The position numbers and the translations under genes are program-made. Below, piece after piece: positions 9,340-19,076 of a stretch of 64,000 bases of DNA. The notes under the pieces are model-generated. The model was not told the DNA's origin. It ran no database searches and saw nothing but the letters and a program-made list of their open reading frames with translations. Source of the DNA: Pseudomonas proteolytica (GTDB lineage Bacteria > Pseudomonadota > Gammaproteobacteria > Pseudomonadales > Pseudomonadaceae); NCBI RefSeq assembly GCF_007858275.1, contig NZ_VFEV01000023.1:1-64000 (forward strand), read 5' to 3'. Numbering within the stretch: position 1 is the first letter of the stretch; each line of letters opens with the position of its first letter.

Positions 9340-12300
9340 TCACTCTTCCATAGGCTCTGGCGTGCTGGGCGGTGTCAGTGCGGCACGGTTTTCGTCGAAC
9401 ATCGCTTCTTCCACGCCCAACTCATAACCGGTCTGCCGATAGTAAGTGCGCAGTAGCGTCATGCTTGCGGCGGACAAGGGGTTGCCGCTCAGGTCTGAGT
9501 CGTCGTTGAGGGGCAAGGGCATTTCCAGCAGGTCTGTCGGCAGGTGCTGGATCAGGTTGTCGCTCAAATCCAGGGCCTGCAAGCGTGGCAGGCTGAACAC
9601 TGCCAGCGGCAGCTCGCTCAACCCGCAATTGTGTAGGTAGACGATGACCAGGCGTGTGAGATTGCGCAGGTCCGGACTCAGCGTGAGCGGGTTGTCGCTC
9701 AAGTCCAAGTGGGTGAGGTTGGTCAGGCGCGACAGCTGCTCGATGCTGTCTGGTGTCAGGTGGATTGAGTTTTCGTTGAGTTTCAGGTGCTGCAGGTGAT
9801 TGAGATCAAACACGCGCTCGGGAATGCGCTGCAGGGCATGGCGCTCCACCGTCAGGCTTGTCAGGTTGGGGAAAGCGCGCAGGAACTCGCCTACACGTTT
9901 ATGGTTACCGTCGCCCATCAGTTCCAATAGCGTGACATGCTCCAGGCGCACATTCAGCGGCGGCAGATCGCCGAGCAGTGAGTTGTTGAAGATCAGCTTG
10001 TAGCTGCGCCGAGTCGGCCATTGAGTTTCGTCCGGTTCCGTCTCTCGACGCCAGCAGCCCAGGAGTAACTCCTTGAGCGCCAAGCGGCGAACCTGTTCCT
10101 CGGCACGCGCGTTTTCGTTCAGTAACGGGACTTGCAATTGATCCATGAGCGGCACGTTCAAGGCCCACTCCTGCAGCTGGGTGCCCAACTCTGCGTAGTC
10201 GGCGCTCAGGCGGTTGATATGGGTGTCGGCGTCCTCCAGTTCGCCCGGCAGTTCGAAGAAGATGCGCTTGCTGTCACGCTCCGAAAGCGTGGGGTAAAGG
10301 GTCTTGAGGCGCTGCAGATCGCTGGCGGGAATGTCAGCGTTCCAGTGTTCTCCCTTGGTTTGGCAATAGCCTTTCACACGTCGCAGGGTGGAGGGCGACA
10401 AGGGGTTGCTCGACAGGTCAAGCGCGGCGCTGACGGCGGGGGGCAAGAGGAAGGCCTGGTCTGGCAGCTCGCGCAGCAGGTTTTGGCTCAAGTCCACGCG
10501 AGCGCGCACCGTGGCGGGTTGAATCAGTGAGTCGGGCAGTTGCGTCAAGCTGGTGTTGCGCAGTGAGAGGCTGATCAGCTGTGGCATTCGGCTGAAGTCC
10601 GGCAGTGTCGTCAAAGGGTTGCTGTTCAGGTTCAGGTGCTTGAGTTCGACCATGCGCTGCAAGGCTTGCGCGCTGGTGGGCGATAAGCTCAGGGCGCAGC
10701 GTTCCAGCACCAGGTAGGAGAGTTGCGGCAAGTGGCTGATCTGCGGCAGTTCACCCAGTGCGTAGTCCTCGATATGCAGCCCGGTCAGCGCGGGAAAGCT
10801 CTGCAGGAACGCATCCAGATTCAAGGGTGTCCCGCGACCTTTGAGCGCGAGCATCGACACGTGATTGAAGGATGCACGCAGGGCGGGCAGTGTGCCGCTC
10901 ACGGTGATGAATAGGCTGAATTCGTAGCTGGACGTGGGTTGCCCCTCGGGTGGCTCGCCCGACGTCACATCCCGGCGCCAGCCTGTCTCCAGGGCATCAA
11001 TGAAGCTGTGGCGCAAGGCTTGTTCTGCCGCGTCGACGCGGCTGTCGTTGGCCCAGTCGAGGGTGTCCAGGCGGATGAGGGGAAACTCGCTTTCCAACCG
11101 GTTCATCTCGGTGCGGCCGGCAGCCAGGTCGCCCGGCAGGGCAAAAATGAAGCGGTTGATTTGATCGCCGTTGAATGAGGGGAACAACCGTTTGGCCTGC
11201 TCCACGTCGGGCTGGGGCGGGGTGGCTTCCAGATAGTGATGGGTACGCTGGAAGTAGATTTTGATGCGCTCCAGCGCCTCGTTTGAAAGCGGGTTGCCGG
11301 ACAGGTCGAAGTGCCGCGTGATGTCGGTGGGCAGCTCGAACAACTGCGCAGGCAGGTCGCTGATCTGGTTGTTGGACAGCATCACGAATATCAGATGAGC
11401 GCGGCTCAACAGACCAGGAGGCAGCTGGCTGATGCCGGTGCTGGCCAAGTCCACGTATTGCAACTGCGGCATCTGTTCCAGGTTGGGCAGCAGGGTCAGG
11501 GGGTTGTTGTACAGGTCAAGGGTCAATAGGCGCGTCATGCTGTTGACGACAGCCAGGCTTTGCTCGGTCAGGCTGATGTTGCAACCGCTCAGGATCAGTT
11601 CGTTGAGCCCAGTGAACGAGGCCAGGCAAGTCGGCAGTTCGTTCAAGGCTACATTGCGGATGCTCAGGTAGCGCAGCCTTGGAAAAAGCTGCAGGAAACC
11701 GTCGACGTCGATGCGCTGGTGCGCACCTTGCAGTTCCAGGTGCGAGATATGGTCGAAGTTTGCAGTCAGTGCGGGCAGTTCGCCGAGCAGTGGGCCGGAC
11801 AGTCGCAGCATGCGGCCGTTCGTCGCCGGTGCCTCGTAGAAATTGTCGATTGCGGTTTCCTGGCGCCACGCCCGGCGCAACTGGTGGGCGAACAGGCTGC
11901 GATCACGGCGCAGGTACTCCTTGTCAGTCGCACTGAGCGGCGCCCGAGTGAGAGGGTGCAGGTCGGGCGTTTGAGATTCCCAGACCGTCAGGGCGAGGTC
12001 CAGCCGGATGTATTCGTTTCTCAGGCGCGTCAGCACTGGCTGGGCACCGCCAAAGGTGTTTTGCAGGGTGGCGATCATTTCGCGGACTTTTGCCGGCGAC
12101 AGTTGCGGGCGCAGCGTCTGCAGTTGTTGCTCCAGTGAAGGGCCGCGGCTTGGGCCTGGCTGTTCGGGAAGGGCCGGCGGGTAGCCGTCCATGCCGCCGC
12201 GCAGGCGCATGACAGTGGGATCGTAGGCGGGTTTGCGCGGCGGGTCGGTATCAAGCAGCGTACGCAGGCTCGGGCGGTCCAGTGGGTGTTCGCCGATTGC

Positions 12301-15252
12301 CTGCTTGAGGCGCGGGCCCTGGCCGATATGGATCTGCAGGGCATCCCGGGCACTGTCAGGCAGGGCTTGCAGGATGGCGGTGTAAAAATCCGTGCTGCCG
12401 AACAGCGCGCCTTGGCCGTTTTCCGGGATGTATTGGCCGTCGGGTGTCGCCACCAGGGTTCTTTTGGTCAACGCATAGGTGGGGCCGATTGCATCGAGCA
12501 GCGTACCTTCGGCGCGGTACTCCCTGAGTTCCAGGCGTATCCACGTCGGCCAGCCGCTGAGGTTTTCCAGGGAGTGCAGGGCCAACCGGCAAGTGTCCGG
12601 GTTCTCCACGGTGTCCAGGTACAGCCCTTCATAGGCGCGGGTGGTGCGCACTTCATGCAGCGACCACTCGGCCAGTTCCGCCAGGCGCGTGGGTACATTA
12701 CCGGCGTCGATGGCCTTGAGCTCCTCGCCACTGGCGCTGGACAACAGTTCCTCGGCCACCGGCGCGGGCAGGCCGGGGCGCGAGGCACTGTCGATGATTT
12801 TCTGGACCCGGGCATTGGGCGCGCGGTCCAGGCCGCGGTAGCGTGACTCGAATAACGAGAAGCGCTTGTCCTGGGCGATCCGCGCCAATTGCTTGCGCAA
12901 GGCGGTGGCGCGGGTGCGGCTGGAAGAGGGCGGCAGGCCGAACTCTTCTTCCAGCAGGTGTTTGCGCTCCGGCTCACTCAAGCCCTCGATCAGGGTCGGC
13001 AATAGATCGCCGTTGTGCAGTTGTGCTTCCAGCACCTGTACGGTGCTGGCCCCCTCGTCACCGGGGAATTGCCAGAGGGTTCTGCCGCTGGCATCGAGTA
13101 CCCGCAGGGTCTTGCTGGAGGGCCACAGTCCATAGCTGATGAGTAACTGCAACAGGGCCTGCGGATCGGCCTTGGCGTAGACCGCCGGATCGTCACTGTT
13201 CAGTTGCGCCAGGAAGTCCTGCAACTGCTGGTCGATGCCAAAGCGCTTGAGGCTGTCAGCCAGCAGTGGCGGGGGTGTCTGCTGGGTGGCATGCACTTTT
13301 CGCAGGGTGTTGTCGTGGGTGGCGCTGCAGTCGCGGATCTGGGCCAGTTGCTCATCGCTGAAGCTATCGGTCTGGTAACCGAGGCGGCGCATCAGGGTGG
13401 CGCGGTCCCAGCCCAACGGGTTCTCCAGCTCTGTGACCCAGGCGCCCTGGCCATTGGTCATGACCTGCGGGCGGTAGGCTCCAGGGCGCGTGGGGTGCTG
13501 GATGAAATAGCGCCCGGCGTCTTGTTCTACGTGGTAATGCTCGCCGTTGAGGGCAAGGATGGGTTTGCCGTTGTGCCGGTGCAGGCCTTGCGCGTCAGGG
13601 CGGGTATCGGCCGGCAGCGTCACCTCCTGGCGATAGGGGCTGAGGTCCGGTTGCCACAGGCGGTGTTGACCATCGGGGCGCTTGACGGGCAGCAGACTTT
13701 CGAAAAAATCCAGCATCTGTTGGGGTAAAGCCTTGCGCAGCAACTCGGTGGCGATGGGGATGCCGGTGGCAAACAGGCCCAGTTGCGCCAGTTGTTCCAT
13801 CAAGCCCAAGGCATGGCCCAGGGCTTCGCGTTGCAGGCCTTGGGCCCAGTCGACAACCCCTTCGAAGGCTTCGTCGAGGACTTGATAAGCGGTGTAGGCG
13901 AGCATCAGCGCGCCCAGGGGCGGGATGAATGGCAGGGCCACAAAGGCGATAACTTGCAAAACACTTTCGGCGATCTTCTGAATGAACGCCCAGCGTCGCC
14001 AACGGGCGTTCTGGTCGACGCGCGCGGTGGCGACAGCGCGGCTCTGGCTGTCGGCTTGCAGCTTGCTCAGTTGCATCTGGAACAGATGAACGAACAGATC
14101 ACCGCTGATTTTAAGCCCGCGAAACTGCAGGTTGGGGCGCTGTGTGGGGCTCTCGCGCCAACTGGGCAGCGGATCGCCTGCGGTGTGCGGGTGCCACGAG
14201 ACCTGGCCGAGGCGTTGGTTGAGGTTGGCAAAAAATACCGCGGCGTCTTCGTGGCGTACAAAGCGGCTGAAAAACTGTTGATAGTCCGTGGCGCGCAGCC
14301 TGGCGACCAGGCTTTGCATGAACGCCGCGCTGCTGGGGTAGTGTTTGACCGGGGTTTGCGGGTCGTCGGGAATGTAGGCGATCAAGGGCACCACCTCGCG
14401 GCTGGCCTCCAGGTCCGGAGCAAACAGCACAATGCCAGTCAGGCGGCAGTCCATTATCAGCAGTTCATGGGCCACCAGCGGCGGGCAGCCGTTGTGTGCT
14501 GCATGGCCATTGTGGAGCAGGTTGAGGACGGCATCATGGCTGGCGGCCGGCAGGTCGCCCTTCAGCAAGGCCATGTACAACGCCAGCTGCAGCGCCCCCA
14601 GGTGGCTTTGTTTGAGCCAGTATTCCAGGCTGGTGCGGGCCACGGGATTGTCCAGGTCCAGGTATTCATCCAGATAGCGCCGATAGGCCGCGCCGATATC
14701 CAGGCGGCGGCACAGTTGGGTGAATTGGGCGATGCTGATCTTCGCGTCCAGGGCCGGCAGTTGGCTGAACTGGCCCGCTGGCGTTGGCTGGGTGCTGAAT
14801 CCGGAGTGCTGCTCGTAGGGCTCGTCGGTCTCGAAGTTATGCAGGGCCGCGTCCAGCAACGAGACCGACCATGTGCGCGCCGCCCCCGGCTTGACGGTGA
14901 ACCCGGCGAGGGTCAGTGGCACATACAGTTGCAGGTAGGTCGTGCGCACGTCGGCGTCGACGCCGAACTCATCCTTGAGCGCCGCTTGCAGGCGTGCGGC
15001 GCCAAAGGTCTCGGGGCTCTGCAGGGCGGCGAGGGCTTTGTCCACGCGGTTTTGTGCGGTCCAGGCGGCGGCATTCAGCTGCTTGAGATGCGCGTGCTGC
15101 TGCTCGGTGGCGCGCAGGTACCAGTCGGCAATGGCCGGCGTACCCTCGGCCAGCGCCGCACGCTTGGCGGCTGATGCAGTGCCCAGCCAGGAGGGGATGG
15201 CGTTGCTGGGGATGTCGAGGTGCGGGGATTGGGTTGCAAGCGGTTGCGCCAT
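9340..15252 (-). CDS. Giant DUF6543-type leucine-rich-repeat protein, no NEL domain
   Basis: 1970 residues. The first 1100 resemble the DUF6543 (dermonecrotic-toxin-like) region found in large Pseudomonas LRR proteins, with a hydrophobic stretch near residues 430-500 (VLQVIAFVALPFIPPLGALM) that could insert in a membrane. From about 1130 to the end there are three long modules (about 1130-1423, 1424-1732, 1733-1970). Each starts with a W-R-[RQ]-[ED] motif, then an LP[AP]L..F.HV segment, then 6-8 LRRs ending in DLSGNPLS. Relatives usually end in a NEL-type E3 ubiquitin ligase domain; here the protein stops 28 residues after the last LRR. The start is MAQPLATQ; an upstream ATG would add 17 residues. 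It interrupts the argR-aruC junction on the opposite strand. A host-directed or competitor-directed role is inference. Confidence 0.75.
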   Translation of the reverse strand: MAQPLATQSPHLDIPSNAIPSWLGTASAAKRAALAEGTPAIADWYLRATEQQHAHLKQLNAAAWTAQNRVDKALAALQSPETFGAARLQAALKDEFGVDADVRTTYLQLYVPLTLAGFTVKPGAARTWSVSLLDAALHNFETDEPYEQHSGFSTQPTPAGQFSQLPALDAKISIAQFTQLCRRLDIGAAYRRYLDEYLDLDNPVARTSLEYWLKQSHLGALQLALYMALLKGDLPAASHDAVLNLLHNGHAAHNGCPPLVAHELLIMDCRLTGIVLFAPDLEASREVVPLIAYIPDDPQTPVKHYPSSAAFMQSLVARLRATDYQQFFSRFVRHEDAAVFFANLNQRLGQVSWHPHTAGDPLPSWRESPTQRPNLQFRGLKISGDLFVHLFQMQLSKLQADSQSRAVATARVDQNARWRRWAFIQKIAESVLQVIAFVALPFIPPLGALMLAYTAYQVLDEAFEGVVDWAQGLQREALGHALGLMEQLAQLGLFATGIPIATELLRKALPQQMLDFFESLLPVKRPDGQHRLWQPDLSPYRQEVTLPADTRPDAQGLHRHNGKPILALNGEHYHVEQDAGRYFIQHPTRPGAYRPQVMTNGQGAWVTELENPLGWDRATLMRRLGYQTDSFSDEQLAQIRDCSATHDNTLRKVHATQQTPPPLLADSLKRFGIDQQLQDFLAQLNSDDPAVYAKADPQALLQLLISYGLWPSSKTLRVLDASGRTLWQFPGDEGASTVQVLEAQLHNGDLLPTLIEGLSEPERKHLLEEEFGLPPSSSRTRATALRKQLARIAQDKRFSLFESRYRGLDRAPNARVQKIIDSASRPGLPAPVAEELLSSASGEELKAIDAGNVPTRLAELAEWSLHEVRTTRAYEGLYLDTVENPDTCRLALHSLENLSGWPTWIRLELREYRAEGTLLDAIGPTYALTKRTLVATPDGQYIPENGQGALFGSTDFYTAILQALPDSARDALQIHIGQGPRLKQAIGEHPLDRPSLRTLLDTDPPRKPAYDPTVMRLRGGMDGYPPALPEQPGPSRGPSLEQQLQTLRPQLSPAKVREMIATLQNTFGGAQPVLTRLRNEYIRLDLALTVWESQTPDLHPLTRAPLSATDKEYLRRDRSLFAHQLRRAWRQETAIDNFYEAPATNGRMLRLSGPLLGELPALTANFDHISHLELQGAHQRIDVDGFLQLFPRLRYLSIRNVALNELPTCLASFTGLNELILSGCNISLTEQSLAVVNSMTRLLTLDLYNNPLTLLPNLEQMPQLQYVDLASTGISQLPPGLLSRAHLIFVMLSNNQISDLPAQLFELPTDITRHFDLSGNPLSNEALERIKIYFQRTHHYLEATPPQPDVEQAKRLFPSFNGDQINRFIFALPGDLAAGRTEMNRLESEFPLIRLDTLDWANDSRVDAAEQALRHSFIDALETGWRRDVTSGEPPEGQPTSSYEFSLFITVSGTLPALRASFNHVSMLALKGRGTPLNLDAFLQSFPALTGLHIEDYALGELPQISHLPQLSYLVLERCALSLSPTSAQALQRMVELKHLNLNSNPLTTLPDFSRMPQLISLSLRNTSLTQLPDSLIQPATVRARVDLSQNLLRELPDQAFLLPPAVSAALDLSSNPLSPSTLRRVKGYCQTKGEHWNADIPASDLQRLKTLYPTLSERDSKRIFFELPGELEDADTHINRLSADYAELGTQLQEWALNVPLMDQLQVPLLNENARAEEQVRRLALKELLLGCWRRETEPDETQWPTRRSYKLIFNNSLLGDLPPLNVRLEHVTLLELMGDGNHKRVGEFLRAFPNLTSLTVERHALQRIPERVFDLNHLQHLKLNENSIHLTPDSIEQLSRLTNLTHLDLSDNPLTLSPDLRNLTRLVIVYLHNCGLSELPLAVFSLPRLQALDLSDNLIQHLPTDLLEMPLPLNDDSDLSGNPLSAASMTLLRTYYRQTGYELGVEEAMFDENRAALTPPSTPEPMEE

Positions 15253-15419
15253 GGTGCCTGTCCTTGATGGCTCTTGAAGTTCCTTCAGCAAACCAGTGCG
15301 CAAGGCGCTCCAGGCGGTAGACAGTTAGTGCGAGCGTGTCTTGCGGATTTGCGAAGATCCCGTCATCCCCTGCCCACAAAGCCTGCGCACGGTTTAAACT
15401 GCGCCTTTGCGACGCTATT

Positions 15420-15440
15420 TGTCGCATTGGCGTAAACCCG
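15420..15440 (+). promoter_or_regulatory. ArgR half-site upstream of aruC
   Basis: TGTCGC-N8-AA at 15420-15435 matches the P. aeruginosa ArgR half-site exactly. An overlapping inverted GCGAC (15409-15413)/GTCGC pair is also visible. It lies 130 bp before the aruC ATG, within the 312-bp gap between the LRR gene and aruC, which holds nothing else I recognise. Confidence 0.6.
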
Positions 15441-15564
15441 CGCAAAACACGGGTTGGCGCTATAAGAAGTTGTCGCTTGGCGGCAAGGCCGCTCTGAAAA
15501 CTGTCCTTACAATCCCTGCATCGCCCGCCAGTTCCAGGCAGGCGTTCCTCTTCAGGAGACTCCG

Positions 15565-16785
15565 ATGTCCGTTGAGCAAGCCCCGGTGCAACGTGCCGAT
15601 TTCGACCAGGTCATGGTGCCTAACTACGCACCTGCCGCTTTCATCCCTGTGCGTGGCGAAGGTTCGCGCGTGTGGGACCAGGCGGGTCGCGAGCTGATCG
15701 ACTTTGCCGGCGGCATCGCAGTGAACGTGCTGGGCCACGCCCACCCGGCGCTGGTCGGTGCACTGACCGAACAGGCCAACAAACTGTGGCACGTCTCCAA
15801 CGTCTTCACCAATGAGCCGGCCTTGCGCCTGGCCCACAAGCTGATCGATGCGACCTTTGCCGAGCGCGTGTTCTTCTGCAACTCCGGCGCCGAAGCCAAC
15901 GAGGCCGCCTTCAAGCTGGCCCGTCGCGTGGCGTTCGACCGTTTCGGCAGCGAGAAATACGAGATCATCGCCGCCCTGAACAGCTTCCACGGCCGCACCC
16001 TGTTTACCGTCAACGTCGGTGGCCAGTCGAAATACTCCGACGGTTTCGGTCCTAAAATCACCGGTATCACCCACGTTCCGTTCAACGACCTGGAAGCGCT
16101 CAAAGCCGCCGTGTCGGACAAGACCTGCGCGGTGGTCCTGGAGCCGATCCAGGGCGAAGGCGGTGTATTGCCGGCCGAACTTGCTTACCTGCAAGGCGCC
16201 CGTGACCTGTGCGATGCCAACAATGCGCTGCTGGTGTTCGACGAAGTGCAGACCGGCATGGGCCGCAGCGGCCACCTGTTTGCCTACCAGCACTACGGCG
16301 TGGTGCCCGACATCCTGACCAGCGCCAAGAGCCTGGGCGGTGGTTTCCCGATTGCCGCGATGCTGACCCGTGAAGACCTGGCCAAGCACCTGGTGGTCGG
16401 TACCCACGGCACCACCTACGGCGGCAACCCGCTGGCGTGTGCGGTAGCCGAAGCGGTGATCGACGTGATCAACACTCCTGAAGTGCTGGCAGGCGTCAAC
16501 GCCAAGCATGACCTGTTCAAGGCCCGCCTGGAGCAGATCGGCAAGCAGTACGGGATCTTCACCCAAGTCCGTGGCATGGGCCTGCTGCTCGGTTGCGTAT
16601 TGAGCGACGCGTTCAAAGGCAAGGCCAAGGATGTGTTCAACGCTGCCGAGAAAGAAAACCTGATGATCCTGCAAGCCGGCCCGGACGTGGTGCGTTTTGC
16701 CCCGAGCCTGGTGGTGGAAGACGCGGATATCACCGAAGGCCTGGATCGTTTTGAACGTGCTGTAAAAACGCTGACGCAAGCCTGA
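15565..16785 (+). CDS. aruC: Succinylornithine transaminase / acetylornithine aminotransferase
   Basis: PLP enzyme converting N2-succinylornithine and 2-oxoglutarate to succinylglutamate semialdehyde and glutamate, the third step of the arginine succinyltransferase pathway; it can also act in arginine biosynthesis. 406 residues, a class-III aminotransferase. 'FCNSGAEANEAAFKLAR' near residue 106 binds the PLP phosphate, 'LLVFDEVQTGMGRSG' contains the PLP-N1 aspartate, and TSAKSLGGGFP places the Schiff-base lysine at 255. GGAG precedes the ATG. First gene of the aru operon, behind an ArgR site. A REPIN separates it from aruF. Confidence 0.93.
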   Translation: MSVEQAPVQRADFDQVMVPNYAPAAFIPVRGEGSRVWDQAGRELIDFAGGIAVNVLGHAHPALVGALTEQANKLWHVSNVFTNEPALRLAHKLIDATFAERVFFCNSGAEANEAAFKLARRVAFDRFGSEKYEIIAALNSFHGRTLFTVNVGGQSKYSDGFGPKITGITHVPFNDLEALKAAVSDKTCAVVLEPIQGEGGVLPAELAYLQGARDLCDANNALLVFDEVQTGMGRSGHLFAYQHYGVVPDILTSAKSLGGGFPIAAMLTREDLAKHLVVGTHGTTYGGNPLACAVAEAVIDVINTPEVLAGVNAKHDLFKARLEQIGKQYGIFTQVRGMGLLLGCVLSDAFKGKAKDVFNAAEKENLMILQAGPDVVRFAPSLVVEDADITEGLDRFERAVKTLTQA

Positions 16786-16816
16786 TAGAGACACATTTGT
16801 CTAACGAACCGGATCA

Positions 16817-16909
16817 AATGTGGGAGCGGGCTTGCCCGCGATAGCGATCTGTCAGTCGACGTTGTTGTGACTGGCCCACCGCAATCGCGGGCAAGCCCGC
16901 TCCCACATT
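16817..16909. repeat. REPIN between aruC and aruF
   Basis: AATGTGGGAGCGGGCTTGCC and its inverted partner lie about 90 bp apart, with GCGATAGCG / CGCAATCGC inner ends. It lies inside the aru operon. Confidence 0.9.
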
Positions 16910-16979
16910 GGGACCTGGGTGATTCCAGGTTCAGTGTCCGGCATTTTTTTATGAAGTTTTCGAGTTAAGGAGTGACACC

Positions 16980-17999
16980 ATGCTGGTGATGCGCCCCGCG
17001 CAAATGGCTGATCTGGGCGAGGTACAGCGTCTGGCTGCGGACAGCCCGATTGGTGTCACTTCCCTGCCGGATGACGTTGAACGCCTGAGCGACAAGATCG
17101 CCGCCAGCGAAGCGTCCTTCGCCGCCGAAGTGAGTTTCAATGGTGAAGAAAGCTATTTCTTTGTCCTTGAAGACACCGTCGCCGGCAAGCTGGTGGGCTG
17201 TTCGGCCATCGTCGCTTCGGCCGGGTATTCCGAGCCGTTCTACAGCTTTCGCAACGAGACCTTCGTCCACGCGTCCCGCGAACTGAAGATCCACAACAAG
17301 ATCCACGTCCTGTCCCAATGCCACGACCTGACCGGCAACAGCTTGCTGACCAGTTTCTACGTGGTGCCGGAACTGGTGGGGTCGGCCTGGTCGGAACTCA
17401 ATTCCCGTGGCCGCCTGCTGTTTGTCGCCAGCCACCCCGAGCGCTTTGCGGACTCGGTGGTGACCGAGATTGTCGGCTATAGCGACGAGAACGGTGATTC
17501 GCCGTTCTGGGATGCCATCGGCCGCAACTTCTTCGACCTCAACTACGCCGCCGCCGAGCGCCTGTGTGGGTTGAAGAGCCGCACGTTCCTCGCCGAACTG
17601 ATGCCCCATTACCCGATCTACGTGCCGCTGTTGCCCGACGAAGCCCAGGAAGCCATGGGCCAGGTGCACCCGCGTGCGCAGATCACCTTCGACATCCTGA
17701 TGCGCGAGGGTTTTGAAACCGACCATTACATCGACATCTTCGACGGTGGCCCGACCCTGCATGCACGGGTTTCTGGCATCCGTTCGATTGCCCAGAGCCG
17801 CGTGGTGCCGGTGAAGGTCGGCGAAATGGTCAAGGGCGTCGGCCGCCAGTACCTGGTGAGCAACGCGCAGTTGCAGGATTACCGTGCGGTGATGCTGGAA
17901 CTGGACTACGCGCCAGGCAAGCCAGTGACCCTGGACCTGGAAGCAGCCGAAGCCCTGGGCGTCGGTGAAGGCGCCAGTGTGCGTCTGGTAGCGGTTTAA
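16980..17999 (+). CDS. aruF: Arginine N-succinyltransferase, alpha subunit
   Basis: First enzyme of the AST pathway: succinyl-CoA + L-arginine to N2-succinylarginine. 339 residues of the AstA family. The N-terminus MLVMRPAQMADLGEVQRLAA is GNAT-like. The shared AstA core is visible ('LTGNSLLTSFYVVP', 'SPFWDAIGRNFFDLNY', 'FIDG/IFDGGPTLHARV'). It forms a heteromer with AruG, the next gene, which is clearly paralogous. AAGGAGTGACACC precedes the ATG. Confidence 0.93.
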   Translation: MLVMRPAQMADLGEVQRLAADSPIGVTSLPDDVERLSDKIAASEASFAAEVSFNGEESYFFVLEDTVAGKLVGCSAIVASAGYSEPFYSFRNETFVHASRELKIHNKIHVLSQCHDLTGNSLLTSFYVVPELVGSAWSELNSRGRLLFVASHPERFADSVVTEIVGYSDENGDSPFWDAIGRNFFDLNYAAAERLCGLKSRTFLAELMPHYPIYVPLLPDEAQEAMGQVHPRAQITFDILMREGFETDHYIDIFDGGPTLHARVSGIRSIAQSRVVPVKVGEMVKGVGRQYLVSNAQLQDYRAVMLELDYAPGKPVTLDLEAAEALGVGEGASVRLVAV

Positions 18000-18050
18000 A
18001 GCAGAGTTTAACGGGTGGCCTGTAACAGGCGGCCCGTCCGAGGAGATAGC

Positions 18051-19076
18051 ATGATCGTTCGTCCCGTACGCAGCAGCGATTTACCGGCCCTGATTGATCT
18101 GGCGCGCAGCACCGGCACCGGCCTTACCACCTTGCCGGCCAACGAAGAGCGCCTGACCCACCGGGTTGGCTGGGCTGAAAAGACCTTTCGCGGCGAAGCC
18201 GGGCGTGGTGATGCCGACTACCTGTTTGTACTGGAAAACGACGAAGGCCGCGTGGTGGGGATTTCGGCGATCGCCGGTGCGGTCGGCCTGCGTGAGCCTT
18301 GGTACAACTTCCGGGTCGGCCTGACGGTCAGCGCCTCCCAGGAGCTGAATATCTACCGCGAGATCCCCACGCTGTTCCTGGCCAACGATCTGACGGGCAA
18401 CTCCGAGCTGTGCTCGCTGTTCCTGCATGCCGATTACCGCAACGGCCTCAACGGCCGCATGCTGGCCAAGGCGCGGATGCTGTTCATTGCCGAGTTCCCG
18501 CAACTGTTCGGCAACAAGATCATTGCCGAGATGCGCGGTGTGTCCAACGAGGCCGGGCGTTCGCCGTTCTGGGAAAGCCTGGGCCGGCACTTCTTCAAGA
18601 TGGAGTTCAGCCAGGCCGACTACCTCACCGGCGTGGGCAACAAGGCGTTTATCGCCGAACTGATGCCCAAGTTCCCGCTGTACACCTGCTTTTTGTCCGA
18701 GGACGCGCGCAACGTGATCGGCAAGGTCCATCCCGACACCGAGCCGGCCTTGAGCATGCTCAAGAGCGAAGGCTTCAGCTACCAGGGCTACGTCGATATT
18801 TTCGACGCAGGTCCTGCGGTGGAGTGTGAGACCGGCAAGATCCGTGCGGTGCGTGACAGCCAGGCGCTGGTGCTGGCCATCGGCACGCCGGGGGACGACG
18901 CCACGCCGTTCCTGATGCATAACCGTAAACGTGAAGATTGCCGCATCACCGCCGCACCGGCGCGCCTGGCGGCTGGCACCCTGGTGGTCGATCCGCTGAC
19001 CGCCAAGCGCCTGCAACTGGTGGCCGGTGATCAAGTGCGTGCCGTATCGTTGTCTGCTGCCCGGGAGTCGAAATAA
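18051..19076 (+). CDS. aruG: Arginine N-succinyltransferase, beta subunit
   Basis: 341-residue paralogue of AruF with the same ordered motifs (LTGNSELCSLFLHADYRNG, SPFWESLGRHFFKMEFS, DIFDAGPAVECE). Pseudomonas uses a two-subunit enzyme where E. coli AstA is a single chain. ATG at 18051 follows AGGAGA; a longer in-frame start at 18015 lacks a good ribosome site and homology. Its TAA shares one base with the aruD ATG, so the two are coupled. Confidence 0.93.
   Translation: MIVRPVRSSDLPALIDLARSTGTGLTTLPANEERLTHRVGWAEKTFRGEAGRGDADYLFVLENDEGRVVGISAIAGAVGLREPWYNFRVGLTVSASQELNIYREIPTLFLANDLTGNSELCSLFLHADYRNGLNGRMLAKARMLFIAEFPQLFGNKIIAEMRGVSNEAGRSPFWESLGRHFFKMEFSQADYLTGVGNKAFIAELMPKFPLYTCFLSEDARNVIGKVHPDTEPALSMLKSEGFSYQGYVDIFDAGPAVECETGKIRAVRDSQALVLAIGTPGDDATPFLMHNRKREDCRITAAPARLAAGTLVVDPLTAKRLQLVAGDQVRAVSLSAARESK

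Noticed and set aside
13783..15174. 463-codon open frame antisense to the LRR gene
   Set aside because: Low-complexity Gln/Gly/Val-rich translation; the LRR frame is supported by repeat structure.
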